64,000 bases of DNA from Novosphingobium sp. 28-62-57. Its GTDB lineage: Bacteria > Pseudomonadota > Alphaproteobacteria > Sphingomonadales > Sphingomonadaceae. Both the position numbers and the translations under genes were made by a program. Shown here in pieces: positions 8,748-18,302 of the stretch. The DNA is taken from contig NCGO01000011.1 of assembly GCA_002256985.1 (NCBI GenBank), positions 89,397 to 153,396 on the forward strand. The letters are read 5' to 3'. Each line of letters opens with the position of its first letter. Position 1 is the stretch's first letter. The notes below the pieces were generated by a model. That model worked only from the letters and a program-made list of their open reading frames with translations. It did not search any database and had not been told where the DNA came from.

Positions 8748-10541
8748 ATGCACCTTTATCGTTCCCATACCTGCGGCGCGCTGACGCGCAGCGATGTCGG
8801 GCAGACCGTCCGCCTTTCGGGCTGGGTGCACCGCAAGCGCGATCACGGCGGCGTGCTGTTCGTTGATCTGCGCGATCACTACGGCATGACGCAGATCGTG
8901 GCCGATGTGGATAGCCCGGCGCTGGCGATCCTTGAGGGATTGCGCGTGGAATCGGTGGTGACCATCGATGGTGAGGTGAAGGCACGGTCTGATAGCACGG
9001 TGAACCCGAACCTGCCGACCGGCGCGATCGAGGTTTATGCGCGCGGGGCCACGGTGCTCTCGGCGGCGGAAGAACTGCCGATGCCGGTGGCCGGAGAGCA
9101 GGAATATCCCGAAGATATCCGCCTGCGTTATCGCTTCCTCGATCTGCGGCGTGAAACGCTCCACGCCAACATCGTCACGCGCACCAAGGTCATTTCCGAC
9201 ATGCGCCGCCGCATGGAAGGCGCTGGGTTTACCGAATACTCGACGCCGATCCTGACGGCCTCATCGCCAGAAGGCGCGCGCGATTTCCTCGTGCCGAGCC
9301 GCATTCATGCGGGCAAGTTCTATGCGCTGCCGCAGGCACCGCAGCAGTACAAGCAGCTGTTGATGGTGGCGGGTTTCGACCGCTACTTCCAGATCGCGCC
9401 CTGTTTCCGCGACGAAGACCCGCGCGCGGATCGTCTGCCGGGCGAGTTCTACCAGCTCGATCTGGAAATGAGCTTCGTCACGCAGGAAGAAGTGTGGGAG
9501 ACGATGGAGCCGGTGATCGGCGGCGTGTTTGAAGCCTTTGCCGCCAAGGACGGCAAAGTCCGCAAGGTTACGCCCACGGGCAGCTTCCCGCGCATTCCCT
9601 ATGCGGAAGCGATGCTGAAGTACGGGTCGGACAAGCCTGACTTGCGCAACCCGATCATCATTTCCGACGTTTCGGACGAGTTCACGCAGTCTGGCTTTGG
9701 CCTGTTTGAAAAGATCGTCGGCACCGGTGGCGTCGTGCGGCTGATCCCGGCACCGGGCACAGCGGAGAAGAGCCGCAAGTTCTTTGACGAAATGAACGAT
9801 TGGGCGCGCGCCGAGGGCCATGCTGGCCTAGGCTATGTCACGCGCAAGGGCGGTGAATTCGGCGGGCCGATTGCCAAGAACCACGGGGCCGACAAGATGG
9901 CCGCGCTGTTTGACAAGCTGGGCCTTGGGCCGGATGACGGCTGCTTCTTTGCTGCTGGCAAGGCCGAGCAGGCCGCCAAGCTGGCAGGCGCTGCCCGCAC
10001 CCGCGTGGCCGACCAGCTGGGCCTGATCGACAAGGACAGCTTCGAGCTGTGCTGGATTGTCGATTTCCCGTTCTATGAATGGGACGAGGAAAACAAGAAG
10101 GTCGAATTCAGCCACAACCCGTTCTCTATGCCGCAGGGCGGAATGGACGCGCTGTGCAATCAGGACCCGTTGACGATCAACGCGTTCCAGTATGACCTTG
10201 TCTGCAACGGCTTTGAAATCGCATCGGGTTCGATCCGCAACCAGTCGCCCGAAACGATGGTCAAGGCGTTCGAGATTGTCGGCCTTTCGAAACAGGATGT
10301 GGAAGAGCGCTTTGGCGGCCTGTACCGCGCATTCCAGTATGGCGCACCGCCGCATGGCGGGATGGCCGCGGGTGTGGACCGCATTGTCATGCTGATCTGC
10401 GGCGCGCAGAACTTGCGCGAGATCACGCTGTTCCCGATGAACCAGCGCGCCGAAGACCTGCTGATGGGGGCACCGTCTCCGGCGGCACTCAAGCAGTTGC
10501 GCGAACTCAACATCCGTGTGGTGGAGCAGACCAAGGGATGA
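8748..10541 (+). CDS. aspS: Aspartate--tRNA ligase
   Basis: 597 residues from the ATG at 8748 ([12 protein letters not shown]); the upstream in-frame extension to 8670 is not family-like. An N-terminal OB-fold binds the anticodon, followed by class II catalytic motifs: motif 2 [11 protein letters not shown], the bacterial GAD insertion, and motif 3 [12 protein letters not shown]. Charges tRNA-Asp; alphaproteobacterial enzymes of this length are often non-discriminating (also charging tRNA-Asn), which cannot be decided here. Confidence 0.95.
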   Translation: MHLYRSHTCGALTRSDVGQTVRLSGWVHRKRDHGGVLFVDLRDHYGMTQIVADVDSPALAILEGLRVESVVTIDGEVKARSDSTVNPNLPTGAIEVYARGATVLSAAEELPMPVAGEQEYPEDIRLRYRFLDLRRETLHANIVTRTKVISDMRRRMEGAGFTEYSTPILTASSPEGARDFLVPSRIHAGKFYALPQAPQQYKQLLMVAGFDRYFQIAPCFRDEDPRADRLPGEFYQLDLEMSFVTQEEVWETMEPVIGGVFEAFAAKDGKVRKVTPTGSFPRIPYAEAMLKYGSDKPDLRNPIIISDVSDEFTQSGFGLFEKIVGTGGVVRLIPAPGTAEKSRKFFDEMNDWARAEGHAGLGYVTRKGGEFGGPIAKNHGADKMAALFDKLGLGPDDGCFFAAGKAEQAAKLAGAARTRVADQLGLIDKDSFELCWIVDFPFYEWDEENKKVEFSHNPFSMPQGGMDALCNQDPLTINAFQYDLVCNGFEIASGSIRNQSPETMVKAFEIVGLSKQDVEERFGGLYRAFQYGAPPHGGMAAGVDRIVMLICGAQNLREITLFPMNQRAEDLLMGAPSPAALKQLRELNIRVVEQTKG

Positions 10542-10658
10542 GTTGTAACTGGCCGGGTGTGGCGTGATCCACAGTCCACCCCTTGCCAGTCTGCAATCCG
10601 TTCATTAGGGCGAAATCCGAAACCAGAATTCCAACGCTTTCCTTCGAAGGGGCATTTC

Positions 10659-10895
10659 ATGAGCGATACCGCCGACCGCGTTAAGAAGATCGTTGTCGAG
10701 CACCTCGGCGTAGAGGCAGACAAGGTCACCGAAGAAGCAAGCTTCATCGACGATCTGGGCGCTGACTCGCTTGACATCGTCGAACTGGTGATGGCGTTCG
10801 AAGAAGAATTCGGCGTCGAAATCCCTGACGATGCAGCCGAGAAGATCTCGACCGTGCAGGACGCGATCAAGTACATCGACGAAAACAAGGGCTGA
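10659..10895 (+). CDS. acpP: Acyl carrier protein
   Basis: 78-residue acidic protein with the phosphopantetheine attachment motif [10 protein letters not shown] (Ser37). Carries growing acyl chains in fatty acid synthesis. ATG at 10659 follows GAAGGGGCATTTC. fabF follows after 135 nt, the common acpP-fabF-mltG order. The open frame starting at 10557 has no family support upstream of this ATG. Confidence 0.97.
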   Translation: MSDTADRVKKIVVEHLGVEADKVTEEASFIDDLGADSLDIVELVMAFEEEFGVEIPDDAAEKISTVQDAIKYIDENKG

Positions 10896-10914
10896 TCGCC
10901 CCTTTCCCCGTTTT

Positions 10915-10987
10915 GCCCTGAGCTTGTCGATGGGCTGCCCAAGGTGTGAAGCGCCGGGCAGGGGAGGACTTCGGCAGGCTCAGCCCT
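10915..10987. repeat. Degenerate REP-like inverted repeat between acpP and fabF
   Basis: Arms at about 10915..10934 (CCCTGAGCTTGTCGA core) and 10966..10987 (CGGCAGGCTCAGCCCT) are imperfect reverse complements. The core CCTGAGCTTGTCGA is the well-known dispersed palindrome of many sphingomonad genomes. Since the gap is transcribed from acpP into fabF, it would form an intercistronic RNA hairpin. Confidence 0.6.
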
Positions 10988-11030
10988 ATTGCAGGGGCTG
11001 GGCCTGTTTGCTTATTTTCCGGAGATTTCA

Positions 11031-12293
11031 ATGCGTCGTGTCGTCGTAACCGGACTTGGCCTCGTCACCCCGCTGGGGGCGGACGTGGAAACCGTGTGGA
11101 AGAACCTGCTCGCTGGAAAAAGCGGTGCGGGGCCGATCACCAAGTTTGATGTGAGCGACCAGAAGTGCAAGATCGCCTGCGAGGTGAAGCCTGCCGACCA
11201 TGAATATGGCTTCGATGCGGGCAAGCGCGTGGATCACAAGATTCAGCGGCAGGTCGACCCGTTCATCGTCTTCGGCATCGATGCGGCAGGCCAGGCACTG
11301 GAAGACGCAGGCCTTGTCGACATGGACGATGCGCTGAAGATGCGCACCGGCTGCTCGATCGGATCGGGCATTGGCGGCTTGCCGGGCATCGAAAGCGAAT
11401 CGATTGTGCTGAAGGAAAAGGGCCCCGCCCGGGTTTCCCCGCACTTTGTCCACGGCCGCCTGATCAACCTGATCTCGGGCCAGGTGTCGATCAAGTACGG
11501 CTTGATGGGCCCGAACCACGCAGTCGTCACCGCATGCTCCACCGGCGCACATTCCATCGGCGATGCCGCGCGCATGATCCGCGATGACGATGCCGACATC
11601 ATGCTGGCAGGCGGCGCGGAAAGCACGATCAACCCGCTGGGCGTGGCTGGCTTTGCGCAAGCCCGCGCGCTCAACTGCAGCTATAACGACCGCCCGACCG
11701 AAGCGAGCCGCCCCTATGACAAGGACCGCGATGGCTTTGTGATGGGCGAAGGCGCAGGCGTGGTGGTGCTCGAAGAGTATGAACACGCCAAGGCGCGTGG
11801 TGCCAAGATCTATGCCGAAGTCGTCGGCTATGGCCTGTCGGGCGATGCCTATCACGTCACCGCGCCGCACCCCGAAGGCAAGGGCGCGGAACTGGCCATG
11901 CGCATGGCGCTGAAAAAGGCCGGGATGACGGCGGGCGATATCGACTATGTCAACGCCCACGGCACATCGACGATGGCCGATACGATTGAACTGGCCGCAG
12001 TGAAGCGCGTGCTGGGCGATGATCTGTCGGGCGCATCGATGAGCAGCACCAAGTCTGCCATTGGCCACTTGCTGGGCGGCGCAGGCGCGGTGGAAGCGAT
12101 CTTTTGCATCCTGGCCATTCGGGACCAGATCGTGCCGCCAACGCTGAACCTGCACAATCCTGATGAAGGGACCGAGGGCGTTGACCTCGTGCCGCACGTC
12201 GCCAAGCGCCGCAAAGTGCGCGCGGCGCTGAACAATTCGTTCGGCTTCGGGGGCACCAACGCCAGCGTGATCGTCAAGGCGGTGGAAGACTAA
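11031..12293 (+). CDS. fabF: 3-oxoacyl-[acyl-carrier-protein] synthase II
   Basis: 420 residues. Thiolase-fold condensing enzyme with the Cys-His-His triad: Cys169 in TACSTGAHS, His311 in NAHGTSTMAD and His347 in KSAIGHLLGGAGA. Elongates acyl-ACP with malonyl-ACP. ATG at 11031 follows CCGGAGATTTCA. Located downstream of acpP and upstream of mltG, probably one transcript. Confidence 0.96.
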   Translation: MRRVVVTGLGLVTPLGADVETVWKNLLAGKSGAGPITKFDVSDQKCKIACEVKPADHEYGFDAGKRVDHKIQRQVDPFIVFGIDAAGQALEDAGLVDMDDALKMRTGCSIGSGIGGLPGIESESIVLKEKGPARVSPHFVHGRLINLISGQVSIKYGLMGPNHAVVTACSTGAHSIGDAARMIRDDDADIMLAGGAESTINPLGVAGFAQARALNCSYNDRPTEASRPYDKDRDGFVMGEGAGVVVLEEYEHAKARGAKIYAEVVGYGLSGDAYHVTAPHPEGKGAELAMRMALKKAGMTAGDIDYVNAHGTSTMADTIELAAVKRVLGDDLSGASMSSTKSAIGHLLGGAGAVEAIFCILAIRDQIVPPTLNLHNPDEGTEGVDLVPHVAKRRKVRAALNNSFGFGGTNASVIVKAVED

Positions 12294-12321
12294 GCGGCGC
12301 AGAAGGCCGGAGACGCACCCG

Positions 12322-13299
12322 ATGGCCCGCCGTCGTCGCTCTAAGTTGCCACTGCTGGCCGTGCTGCTTGCCATCGTGGGCGCTGCGGGATGGCTGCTGG
12401 GCGGCTGGATCGCGGCAGGCCCGCTGGAACAGCAGATCGAATTCGATGTGCGGCAGGGGGCGGGGCTGAGCGCGCTGGCCGATGATCTGGCCGAGCAGGG
12501 GGCCATCCGTTCGGCCGCGCTGTTCAAACTGCGCGCGCGGCTGCTGGGGGGCGGGACCGAGGTGCGCAAGGGCGCGTTCCTGATCCCCAAAGGCGCCAGC
12601 GAATCCACGATCCTTGAAATCCTCAAGGGCGACAAGGTCATCCGCCGCCTGATCACGATTCCTGAAGGCATGCCCTCGATCATGGTGGCCGAACGGCTGT
12701 TGGCCAACAAGGACCTGACCGGCCCGGTGCCTGTGCCCAGCGAAGGATCGGTCCTGCCCGACAGCTATGATTGGCAGAAGGGCCAATCCCGCGCTGCCGT
12801 GCTTGAGCGCATGCAGGCAGCGATGGACAAGACGCTGGCCGAACTGTGGGCCAAACGTTCGCCCCGCACGGTGGCCAAGACGCCGCAGGAAGCGCTGATC
12901 CTTGCATCCATTGTGGAAAAGGAAACCGGCAAGCCCGAAGAGCGCCGGATGGTGGCGGGCCTCTATTCGAACCGCGTGCGCAAGGGCATGCTGCTCCAGG
13001 CTGATCCCACGATCATTTATCCGATCACCAAGGGCAAACCGCTGGGCCGTCGCATTCGCCAGTCAGAGATTCAGGCGGTGAACGGTTACAACACGTATAC
13101 AATGGTGGGGCTTCCTGCCGGGCCGATCACCAATCCCGGGCGCGAATCCATTGCCGCCGTGCTTGATCCGGCCGAAACAGCGGCACTGTTCATGGTGGCC
13201 GATGGCACGGGCGGACACGTTTTTGCCGATACGCTGCAACAGCATAATGCCAACGTGGCCAAGTGGTTTGCCCTGCGCAAGGCGCGCGGCGAACTGTAG
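12322..13299 (+). CDS. mltG: Endolytic transglycosylase MltG
   Basis: 325 residues: a short basic N terminus, one membrane helix (about residues 10 to 32), a LysM-like region and the YceG catalytic domain with EKETGKPEERRMVAGLYSNR and LQADPTIIYP. It cleaves nascent peptidoglycan and helps end glycan strands at the inner membrane. Starts 28 nt after fabF, the conserved neighbour order. Confidence 0.94.
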   Translation: MARRRRSKLPLLAVLLAIVGAAGWLLGGWIAAGPLEQQIEFDVRQGAGLSALADDLAEQGAIRSAALFKLRARLLGGGTEVRKGAFLIPKGASESTILEILKGDKVIRRLITIPEGMPSIMVAERLLANKDLTGPVPVPSEGSVLPDSYDWQKGQSRAAVLERMQAAMDKTLAELWAKRSPRTVAKTPQEALILASIVEKETGKPEERRMVAGLYSNRVRKGMLLQADPTIIYPITKGKPLGRRIRQSEIQAVNGYNTYTMVGLPAGPITNPGRESIAAVLDPAETAALFMVADGTGGHVFADTLQQHNANVAKWFALRKARGEL

Positions 13300-13561
13300 A
13301 ATTCCTGCTGCCGGGAACGTGTGCCGGGTGCGGTTCGGGAATCTTGTCCGAAGTGGTTTACAGATTCTTCCAATCTTAAGATTTGTATCCTAAGCACAAC
13401 TACGGAGGCACCGGGACAAAGCTTGCTTTGCCCAGAATCCGGGGAACATTCCGGCTGTACCGAGCCGCCCGTTACCACGGGTATTTGCGGTTTTGCCGAA
13501 TGTTCCCACCACCTCCCGCTTTGCCCCAGACAACCCCACAGATTTGTGCAAAGCAAGGCCC
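13300..13561. other. 262-nt intergenic region with no gene found
   Basis: No open frame looks coding on either strand. It contains an imperfect inverted repeat (GGGAACATTCCGG near 13441 and CCGAATGTTCCC near 13496) and an AT-richer stretch with AATCTTAAGATT near 13372. A structured leader for the next gene or a small RNA is possible; nothing shows transcription. Confidence 0.4.
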
Positions 13562-14089
13562 ATGCTGCCTGACCGCGCGCCCCTGATCATCACCGCCACG
13601 CTGCCGCCCGAGGTCCAATCATGGGCCGATCGCCTGCGCCGGACGCACTATCCGCCCGACCGCAATCAACTGGCCGCGCATGTCACCCTGTTTCACGCGC
13701 TACCACCCAGCCTGCTGGGTGAAGCGCGCACGCTGCTGGCTGCGTTGGCTGGCGAAGTGGCCCCCATTGCAGCATGGATCGATGGCGTGATGGATCTGAC
13801 CACCGGCACCGCTTTTGCCATTCACAGCCCCGCCATGCTCGATCTGCGCGCGCAGATGGCCGAGATGTTTCACGGCATGTTGAGCGCGCAGGACCAAGGC
13901 GTGCCGCGCCTCCACGTGACCGTTCAGAACAAGGTGCTGCGCGCCCAGTCGAGAGCGTTGCAGCAGGAGCTGGAGGCGCAGTTTGTGCCCCGCAGCTTCG
14001 CCTTTGCGGGCCTTGAACTGCACCACTATCGCGGCGGACCATGGGAGGCTGCGGGGCGTTGGACGTTTCGCGGCAAACGCAGGGCTTGA
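13562..14089 (+). CDS. 2'-5' RNA ligase family protein (2H phosphoesterase)
   Basis: 175 residues from the ATG at 13562. Two H-x-T motifs, HVTLFH and HVTVQN, about 80 residues apart, define the 2H superfamily (LigT/ThpR-like cyclic phosphodiesterases acting on RNA 2',3'-cyclic phosphates). An in-frame ATG at 13493 would add unrelated residues. bioA begins 31 nt downstream on the same strand. Confidence 0.85.
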   Translation: MLPDRAPLIITATLPPEVQSWADRLRRTHYPPDRNQLAAHVTLFHALPPSLLGEARTLLAALAGEVAPIAAWIDGVMDLTTGTAFAIHSPAMLDLRAQMAEMFHGMLSAQDQGVPRLHVTVQNKVLRAQSRALQQELEAQFVPRSFAFAGLELHHYRGGPWEAAGRWTFRGKRRA

Positions 14090-14120
14090 TCGCGCGCGCG
14101 AAGCACGACAGGGCAGGGGG

Positions 14121-15407
14121 ATGAGCGAACACCCCGATTGGTACAGGACTGGACGCGGCCATGTATGGCTGCCCTATACCCAGATGCAGACCGCGCGCGC
14201 GCCGCTCCCCGTCGTCAGCGCACAGGGTGTGCGGCTGACACTGGCCGATGGGCGGGAACTGGTTGATGGCATTTCCAGCTGGTGGGCCTGCGTTCACGGC
14301 TATCGCCACCCGCATATCGAGACCGCCGTGCGCCAGCAGCTGGAGACGCTGCCGCATGTGATGCTGGGCGGCCTTGCACATGAACAGGCCTATGTTCTGG
14401 CGCGGCGGTTGGCTGCACTGCTCCCCGGTGATTTGAACCACGTGTTCTTCAGCGATTCCGGTTCGGTCGCGGTTGAAGTGGCGATGAAGATGGCCGCGCA
14501 ATTCTGGCTCAACCGCGGCCAGCGCCGGGTGAAATTCCTGTGCTTTCGCGGCGGTTATCACGGCGATACCTTCGCCACGATGAGCGTGTGCGACCCGGAT
14601 GAGGGCATGCACAGCCTGTTCAAGGGCGCGCTGCTGGAGCAGGTCGTGGTCGATCTGCCCCGCGATGCGGCGGGTGAAGCGGCGCTGGGCGAAGTGCTGG
14701 CCCAACATCGCGGAGAGCTGGCCGGGATCGTCGTGGAGCCGCTGGTGCAGGGCGCTGGCGGCATGGTGTTCCACGAAGCCTTCACGCTGCAGGCACTGCG
14801 CAGATTGGCCGATGAGCACGATCTGCTGCTGATTTTTGACGAGATTTTCGTTGGTCTCGGGCGGCTGGGCGATGCGATGTTCGCCTGCCAGATTGCCGGT
14901 GTGCAGCCCGACATCGTCACCCTGTCCAAGGCGCTGACCGGAGGCACGCTGCCGCTGGCCGCCACCATTGCCAGCACGCGTATCCATGATGGCTTTTTGT
15001 CAGATGATCCGCTGCACGCGCTGATGCACGGCCCGACGTATATGGGGAACGCCCTGGGCTGCGCCGCCGCCAACGCCTCGCTTGATCTGTTTGAAAGCGA
15101 GCCAAGACTGGCGCAAGCCCGCGCCATCGGGGCAAGGCTGGAACACTTGCTCAGCCCTTTGCGCGGGCTTCCCGGCGTGAAGGATGTGCGCATGCGCGGC
15201 GCGATCGGGGTGGTCCAGCTTGATCGCCCTGCGCCTGCAGACCAGCTTTCGGCTGCCTGCATCGCACGCGGCGTCTGGCTGCGCCCCTTCCGCGACATCC
15301 TCTACACCACCCCGCCGCTGACCATCAGCGAGGAGGACCTGGCCCAAGTCGGCACCGCAATGGTTGCCGCCATCAGCAGGTGGAGCCAAAACCTTTCACG
15401 CAGCTAG
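14121..15407 (+). CDS. bioA: Adenosylmethionine--8-amino-7-oxononanoate aminotransferase
   Basis: 428 residues. Class III PLP aminotransferase using S-adenosylmethionine as amino donor in biotin synthesis. ISSWWACVHGYRHP at about 51 to 64 is the BioA substrate signature; the PLP lysine is Lys270 in TLSKALTGG. ATG at 14121 follows GCAGGGGG. No other bio genes are nearby, although the window encodes a biotin-dependent carboxylase. Confidence 0.93.
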   Translation: MSEHPDWYRTGRGHVWLPYTQMQTARAPLPVVSAQGVRLTLADGRELVDGISSWWACVHGYRHPHIETAVRQQLETLPHVMLGGLAHEQAYVLARRLAALLPGDLNHVFFSDSGSVAVEVAMKMAAQFWLNRGQRRVKFLCFRGGYHGDTFATMSVCDPDEGMHSLFKGALLEQVVVDLPRDAAGEAALGEVLAQHRGELAGIVVEPLVQGAGGMVFHEAFTLQALRRLADEHDLLLIFDEIFVGLGRLGDAMFACQIAGVQPDIVTLSKALTGGTLPLAATIASTRIHDGFLSDDPLHALMHGPTYMGNALGCAAANASLDLFESEPRLAQARAIGARLEHLLSPLRGLPGVKDVRMRGAIGVVQLDRPAPADQLSAACIARGVWLRPFRDILYTTPPLTISEEDLAQVGTAMVAAISRWSQNLSRS

Positions 15408-15467
15408 CGGAAAACCTCTTGCCTAGCCCCCCACCGCTGGCTAAACGCCGCCCTTGCCCAAGGGCAG

Positions 15468-15543
15468 GCCGCTTTAGCTCAGTCGGTAGAGCACATCATT
15501 CGTAATGATGGGGTCAGGTGTTCGAATCACCTAAGCGGCACCA
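15468..15543 (+). tRNA. tRNA-Thr (anticodon CGT)
   Basis: 76-nt cloverleaf with encoded CCA. Acceptor arms GCCGCTT and AAGCGGC are fully paired; anticodon stem CATCA/TGATG with loop TTCGTAA gives anticodon CGT, reading ACG. D and T arms are regular (AGGTG-TTCGAAT-CACCT). Confidence 0.97.
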
Positions 15544-15564
15544 TTTCTCTGACAGTTCAGCCCT

Positions 15565-16494
15565 TCAGGGCTTCTTCTCGCTCAGCAGGCCGGTCATCGG
15601 CCAGAAGGTCAGCGTGTGTACGTCGTGGGCGCTCGTCCATACGCCTTTGGGGGTGTAGCGCAGGGCGCCGCTGCCTTCTGCTTTGCCGTAGCGGCCTGAT
15701 ACCGTCATTGTCTTGGGGTCGATTTCGGCCATGGTCTGATCAAAGGTGGTGCGCAGCCACACTTTGCCGCCGCCTACATCGATATCGCCGTATTTCAGGT
15801 TATCGCCCACTTTGATGCGGCCTGTGACATGCCCGGTGGCGGGATCGGCGCGGACGAGGGTGCCTTCGCCCTGCTCCTGCACCCACACGCCGCCTTCGCC
15901 TGCGGCCAGGAAGCCGGGCATTTTGCCCAGCGCGGCGCGGGCGACGACGGTGTTGGTCTTGGGGTCGATCTTCTGCAGCGTTTGCTGCGTGGCACTGACG
16001 GCCCAGACGGCGTCATAGCCGTAGGTAACGTACCAGGTGTCAGCATCGACGGGGATGCTGGCGACGATGGTATTGGTTGCAGGATCAACGCGGGCGACGG
16101 CGCCTTCGGGCTTGCTGGCGATCCAGACAGAGCCTGCGCCGGTGGCCACGATCAACTCGCCCTGCTTCTGGTTGGCGATGCCGGTGGGGATGGTGGCGAC
16201 GATCTTGGCGGTTTCCAGATCGATCCGCACCAGCGTGCGCGCGGCACAATCGGCCACCCACAGCGAGCCGAATTCCACGGTCATCGCACCGCACGGCTTG
16301 GCGATGGCGACTTCGGCCACTTTGCCGGTGCGCGACCACTTTTCCACGCGCCCGCGATTGGTGGCCCACACCGAATCGCCATCCACGGCAAGGAAATCGG
16401 CGAAACCGGGCACGGTCTGCACTTGCTCCACCACTTGTGCATGGGCAGCACAGGATGCGAGCGCGGCAGCAAGGACAAGCGATTTGCGGAGCAT
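15565..16494 (-). CDS. Secreted YVTN/NHL-type beta-propeller protein
   Basis: 309 residues from the ATG at 16494, with a clear Sec signal peptide (MLRKSLVLAAALASCAAHA, cleavage after AHA). The mature part repeats a blade unit of the form GSVWIASKPEGAVARVDPATNTIVASIPV about six times, so it is a periplasmic beta-propeller, similar to Vgb-like/NHL proteins. No enzyme motif is visible. It lies 35 nt after allophanate hydrolase on the same strand and may be read from the guanidine/urea operon; a role there is inference only. Confidence 0.75.
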   Translation of the reverse strand: MLRKSLVLAAALASCAAHAQVVEQVQTVPGFADFLAVDGDSVWATNRGRVEKWSRTGKVAEVAIAKPCGAMTVEFGSLWVADCAARTLVRIDLETAKIVATIPTGIANQKQGELIVATGAGSVWIASKPEGAVARVDPATNTIVASIPVDADTWYVTYGYDAVWAVSATQQTLQKIDPKTNTVVARAALGKMPGFLAAGEGGVWVQEQGEGTLVRADPATGHVTGRIKVGDNLKYGDIDVGGGKVWLRTTFDQTMAEIDPKTMTVSGRYGKAEGSGALRYTPKGVWTSAHDVHTLTFWPMTGLLSEKKP

Positions 16495-16529
16495 GGGAGA
16501 GGCCTTTCGCGGCAAGAGATGCGGGAAGA

Positions 16530-18302
16530 TCAGGCTTTGCTGGCGATATAGGCGCGCCATCCGCCAAGGTCCGTGATGTCTTCGGCGCCGGTCAGCGCGC
16601 GCGGTTCGGACACGAAGCCTTTCACGCTGCTGCCGTCAGCCAGCGTGACCGTGCCGATCGCCAGCGGCGGGGGCACATCCACGACGAAGCTGCCGAATTC
16701 GGCCACGCCCAGTTCGTAAACCTCAAGCTTGATCGCCGCGCCGCCCTCTTCGCTGAAGACCAGTGCGGGCTTGGGCGGGACGCTGTCGGCGATGGCATAA
16801 AGCTTGTAGGTGGGCGCGGTTTCGAACGCGCCGATGAAGGTGGCGTTGCGCGATGTCAGCTGCCAGTGCAGCGGCATGCCTTCAAGGTGTGCGCCAACGA
16901 CGGCCAGTTTCACGGTCTGCATTCTGCCCTCCAGATCGAGCGGGGGTGGGGGTGGTAGTTGAGCGGCGGACAGCCACGCATCGGCGGCCGTTATCAGGGC
17001 GCGATCGCTATCGGCCGGGCCGATCAGTGTGATGCCAAAGCCGGTGCCATTGGCGCGCTGGCCCGCGGGCACAGCTATTGCGGCCATATCGAGCAGGTTC
17101 ACGAAGTTGGTATAGGCACCCAGATTGCTGTTGAGCGCTACGGGGGCGGCCAGCAATTCGTCGACGCGATAGGTGGTGCCGGTGGTGGGGAAGACCAGCA
17201 TGTCCACTTGTTGCAGCAACTGGTCGGCATGGCGCTTCAGTTCGGCCATGCGGTAAATGCCGTTCCACAGCTCGACCGCGCTCTTGTCCCACCCGGCCTG
17301 CACCACGGTGCGCACAGTGGGATCGACCGCATCAGGGCTTTCGGTCAGCAGCTTGGCGATGGCCGCGGTGCGTTCTGCGACCCACGGTCCGTTGTAGAGG
17401 AGCAGCGCTGCTTCCTGCAGTGGGGCCATGTCGATTTCGACGACTGTTGCCAGTTCCGCCAACTTGGCCAGCGCCTGATCATAAAGGTATTCGGATTCCA
17501 GATCACCGAACCACAGCCGCTGTTCGCGCCGGGGGACGCCGATAACTTTGGCGGCAAGATTGTGATCGGCCAAAGGCTTTGACCATGGATCGGCAGGATC
17601 GAACCCGGCGATTACATCATCGACCAGACGCGCGCCTGCGGTGTCATCGGTGAACACGGTAATGCAATCGATGCTGCGGCAGGCGGGGACCAGACCGTGG
17701 GTAGACCAGCGGCCCTTGGTGGGCTTCAACCCGATCAGATGGTTGAAAGCGGCCGGCACACGGCCTGACCCGGCGGTATCGGTGCCCAGCGCAAAGGGCA
17801 CGAGCCCTGCCGCCACGGCCACGGCAGAGCCGGAACTCGATCCGCCGCTGACGTAGGCCAGATTCGAAGCATTGCGTGGAATGCCATAGGGGCTGCGCGT
17901 GCCGACAAGGCCGGTGGCGAACTGATCAAGGTTGGTTTTGCCGACGCAGATTGCACCCGCAGCGGTCAGGCGTTCGATCACGGTTGCGTTGGCTTGCGGC
18001 GCATAGGCAAAGGCCGGGCAGGCTGCTGTCGTTTGCATGCCCGCCACATCGATGTTGTCCTTGGCGGCAAAGGGCACGCCTGCCAGTGGCAGATGCTCGC
18101 CTGCTGCCACGCGCGCGTCAACGGCGTGGGCCTGCGCCAGCAACGCATCGGCAGAGGCGCGGCTGATCCACACTTGCGGTTGAATGGCATCATAGGCGGC
18201 AATGCGTTCGAGCGTGGCTTCCATCACCGCCGCCGCGCTGGTCGCACCCGAACCTACGGCCTTAGCAATTGCCGTTGTGCTCTGCCGGAAAGACGCGCTC
18301 AT
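16530..18302 (-). CDS. atzF: Allophanate hydrolase
   Basis: 590 residues. Amidase-signature domain (about 1 to 440) with Lys81 in AAKDNIDVAG, the cis-Ser in GGSSSGSA (153 to 160) and nucleophile Ser179 in DTAGSGR; a C-terminal small domain (about 460 to 590, MPLHWQLTSRNATFIG...) matches the AtzF second domain that finishes N-carboxyurea breakdown. Splits allophanate to ammonia and CO2. Its ATG overlaps the carboxylase stop by 4 nt (18299..18302), so the two are translationally coupled and form the last catalytic steps of the pathway. Confidence 0.94.
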   Translation of the reverse strand: MSASFRQSTTAIAKAVGSGATSAAAVMEATLERIAAYDAIQPQVWISRASADALLAQAHAVDARVAAGEHLPLAGVPFAAKDNIDVAGMQTTAACPAFAYAPQANATVIERLTAAGAICVGKTNLDQFATGLVGTRSPYGIPRNASNLAYVSGGSSSGSAVAVAAGLVPFALGTDTAGSGRVPAAFNHLIGLKPTKGRWSTHGLVPACRSIDCITVFTDDTAGARLVDDVIAGFDPADPWSKPLADHNLAAKVIGVPRREQRLWFGDLESEYLYDQALAKLAELATVVEIDMAPLQEAALLLYNGPWVAERTAAIAKLLTESPDAVDPTVRTVVQAGWDKSAVELWNGIYRMAELKRHADQLLQQVDMLVFPTTGTTYRVDELLAAPVALNSNLGAYTNFVNLLDMAAIAVPAGQRANGTGFGITLIGPADSDRALITAADAWLSAAQLPPPPPLDLEGRMQTVKLAVVGAHLEGMPLHWQLTSRNATFIGAFETAPTYKLYAIADSVPPKPALVFSEEGGAAIKLEVYELGVAEFGSFVVDVPPPLAIGTVTLADGSSVKGFVSEPRALTGAEDITDLGGWRAYIASKA

